6,137 bases of DNA from an uncultured Nitrospirota bacterium (GTDB lineage: Bacteria; Nitrospinota; Nitrospinia; SZUA-224). Below are positions 5,812 to 6,137 of the stretch, in pieces (within the stretch, counting starts at the first letter, position 1; the number at the start of each line of letters is the position of its first letter). The notes under the pieces were generated by a model. It was not told the origin of the DNA. It searched no databases and saw only the letters and a program-made list of their open reading frames with translations. The stretch spans positions 1-6,137 of the forward strand of contig CAJVYE010000075.1 in NCBI GenBank assembly GCA_913009285.1. The letters run 5' to 3'. Both the position numbers and the translations under genes were made by a program.

Positions 5812-6060
5812 CAGTGTTGTCCGGTTAGAAAATTGCATACTGAAAAATACAACGATATTAAGTGCCTAAAGTTAAATGAATAAGTTCATTTGAATAAATC
5901 CCCCCTAACCCCCCTTTGGAAAAGGGGGGGAATTACTGAAAACCATCTTTCTAAATTCCCCCCTTTAGAAAAGGGGGGTTAGGGGGGATTTGATTGTCTA
6001 CTTATTTACTCCCTTTGTTGAAAAATTATTCTTATGCAAAAACCTAACCGGACAACGCTG
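5812..6060. mobile_element. 249-bp non-autonomous transposon-like element (MITE)
   Basis: The left end starts CAGTGTTGTCCGGTTAG (5812-5828) and the right end is its inverse with one change (CTAACCGGACAACGCTG, 6044-6060). Similarity resumes inward with TTGCATA (5833-5839) and its inverse (6033-6039), giving imperfect 28-bp ends. Exact 9-bp direct repeats flank it, as left by transposition. It contains no transposase ORF, so it would need an element elsewhere with matching ends. The 9-bp duplication and C-initial ends would suit an IS4- or ISAs1-type transposase, but this is inference. It inserted about 50 bp upstream of comEC and may have displaced or supplied promoter sequence; I see no convincing promoter there. 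Confidence 0.75.
5896..5991. repeat. Nested pair of inverted C-rich/G-rich palindromes within the MITE
   Basis: The arm at 5896-5934 and the arm at 5954-5991 are near-perfect inverse copies around a spacer of about 19 bases. Each arm has an outer CCCCCCTAACCCCCC-type half and an inner G-run, so each arm is also a small hairpin in itself. Either one long stem or two side-by-side hairpins can form. The arms fill the centre of the 249-bp element and look like a separate repeat family inserted in, or captured by, it. Confidence 0.7.
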
Positions 6061-6069
6061 AAAAAATAT
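6061..6069. repeat. Right target-site duplication AAAAAATAT
   Basis: This is an exact copy of 5803-5811, directly adjoining the right inverted end of the element. Together the two copies mark the insertion point and suggest that the element moved as a unit recently enough for the repeats to remain identical. Confidence 0.6.
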
Positions 6070-6093
6070 TGAAATCAAAAATCAAAAATACAG

Positions 6094-6128
6094 ATCAAAA
6101 TGTAAAATTTGTCATTTTACATTTTGAT
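6094..6128. repeat. AT-rich 15-bp perfect hairpin at the right edge
   Basis: ATCAAAATGTAAAAT (6094-6108) is exactly inverse to 6114-6128, with a 5-base loop TTGTC. It is preceded by tandem-like ATCAAAA units (6074-6091). It resembles dispersed AT-rich hairpin repeats. It could end transcription from a neighbour beyond the window, but its low GC makes it a poor terminator stem. No gene is visible from 6070 to the end. Confidence 0.5.
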
Positions 6129-6137
6129 TTAAAACTT

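Noticed and set aside
5803..6128. CRISPR array
   Set aside because: The repeats here are inverted pairs of different families. There is no series of direct repeats with unique spacers of even length, and no cas gene.
6094..6128. Rho-independent terminator at the right edge
   Set aside because: The stem is almost all A-T with no GC-rich section and no uninterrupted T tract after it. A dispersed AT-rich repeat is more likely.

Overview
This window looks like a piece of a bacterial chromosome of moderate-to-low GC. The clues are a bacterial-type histidyl-tRNA synthetase with its Cys-rich insertion, a ComEC DNA-uptake channel, a CobB-like sirtuin and a TumE-type toxin-antitoxin pair. Short palindromic repeats and an empty transposon-like element suggest a repeat-rich environmental lineage. 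A Desulfobacterota- or Nitrospirota-like bacterium would fit, but this is only an impression and cannot be settled from the sequence alone.

Layout: a probable C-terminal fragment of an unrecognised plus-strand gene ends at 98. The convergent gap 99-377 holds alternative hairpins and a 142-bp element with 27-bp inverted ends. All complete genes are on the minus strand. Read in their own direction they are comEC (5759-3177), a 129-bp gap with a near-consensus promoter, tumA-like antitoxin (3047-2745), tumE-like toxin (2755-2405, overlapping tumA by 11 bp), a class III sirtuin (2383-1658, 21 bp after tumE) and hisS (1655-378, 2 bp after the sirtuin). The last four genes are packed like one operon behind the promoter at 3124-3096. 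Upstream of comEC, 5760-6137 has no gene. It contains a 249-bp non-autonomous element with inverted ends and a 9-bp target duplication, carrying a nested pair of C-rich/G-rich palindromes, followed by an AT-rich 15-bp hairpin.

How the genes fit together: hisS and the sirtuin are housekeeping or metabolic genes (His-tRNA charging; NAD-dependent protein deacylation). The AT-rich toxin-antitoxin pair sits at the head of their transcription unit and probably supplies or shares their promoter. The points most worth a second look are: (1) the tumA-tumE-sirtuin-hisS polycistron; (2) an in-phase A_AAA_AAA slippery heptamer at the end of the sirtuin gene, where a -1 shift would run open into hisS; (3) a C-rich/G-rich palindromic repeat carried in frame inside comEC, with a G-quadruplex motif; (4) the MITE with intact 9-bp target duplication close to the comEC start.
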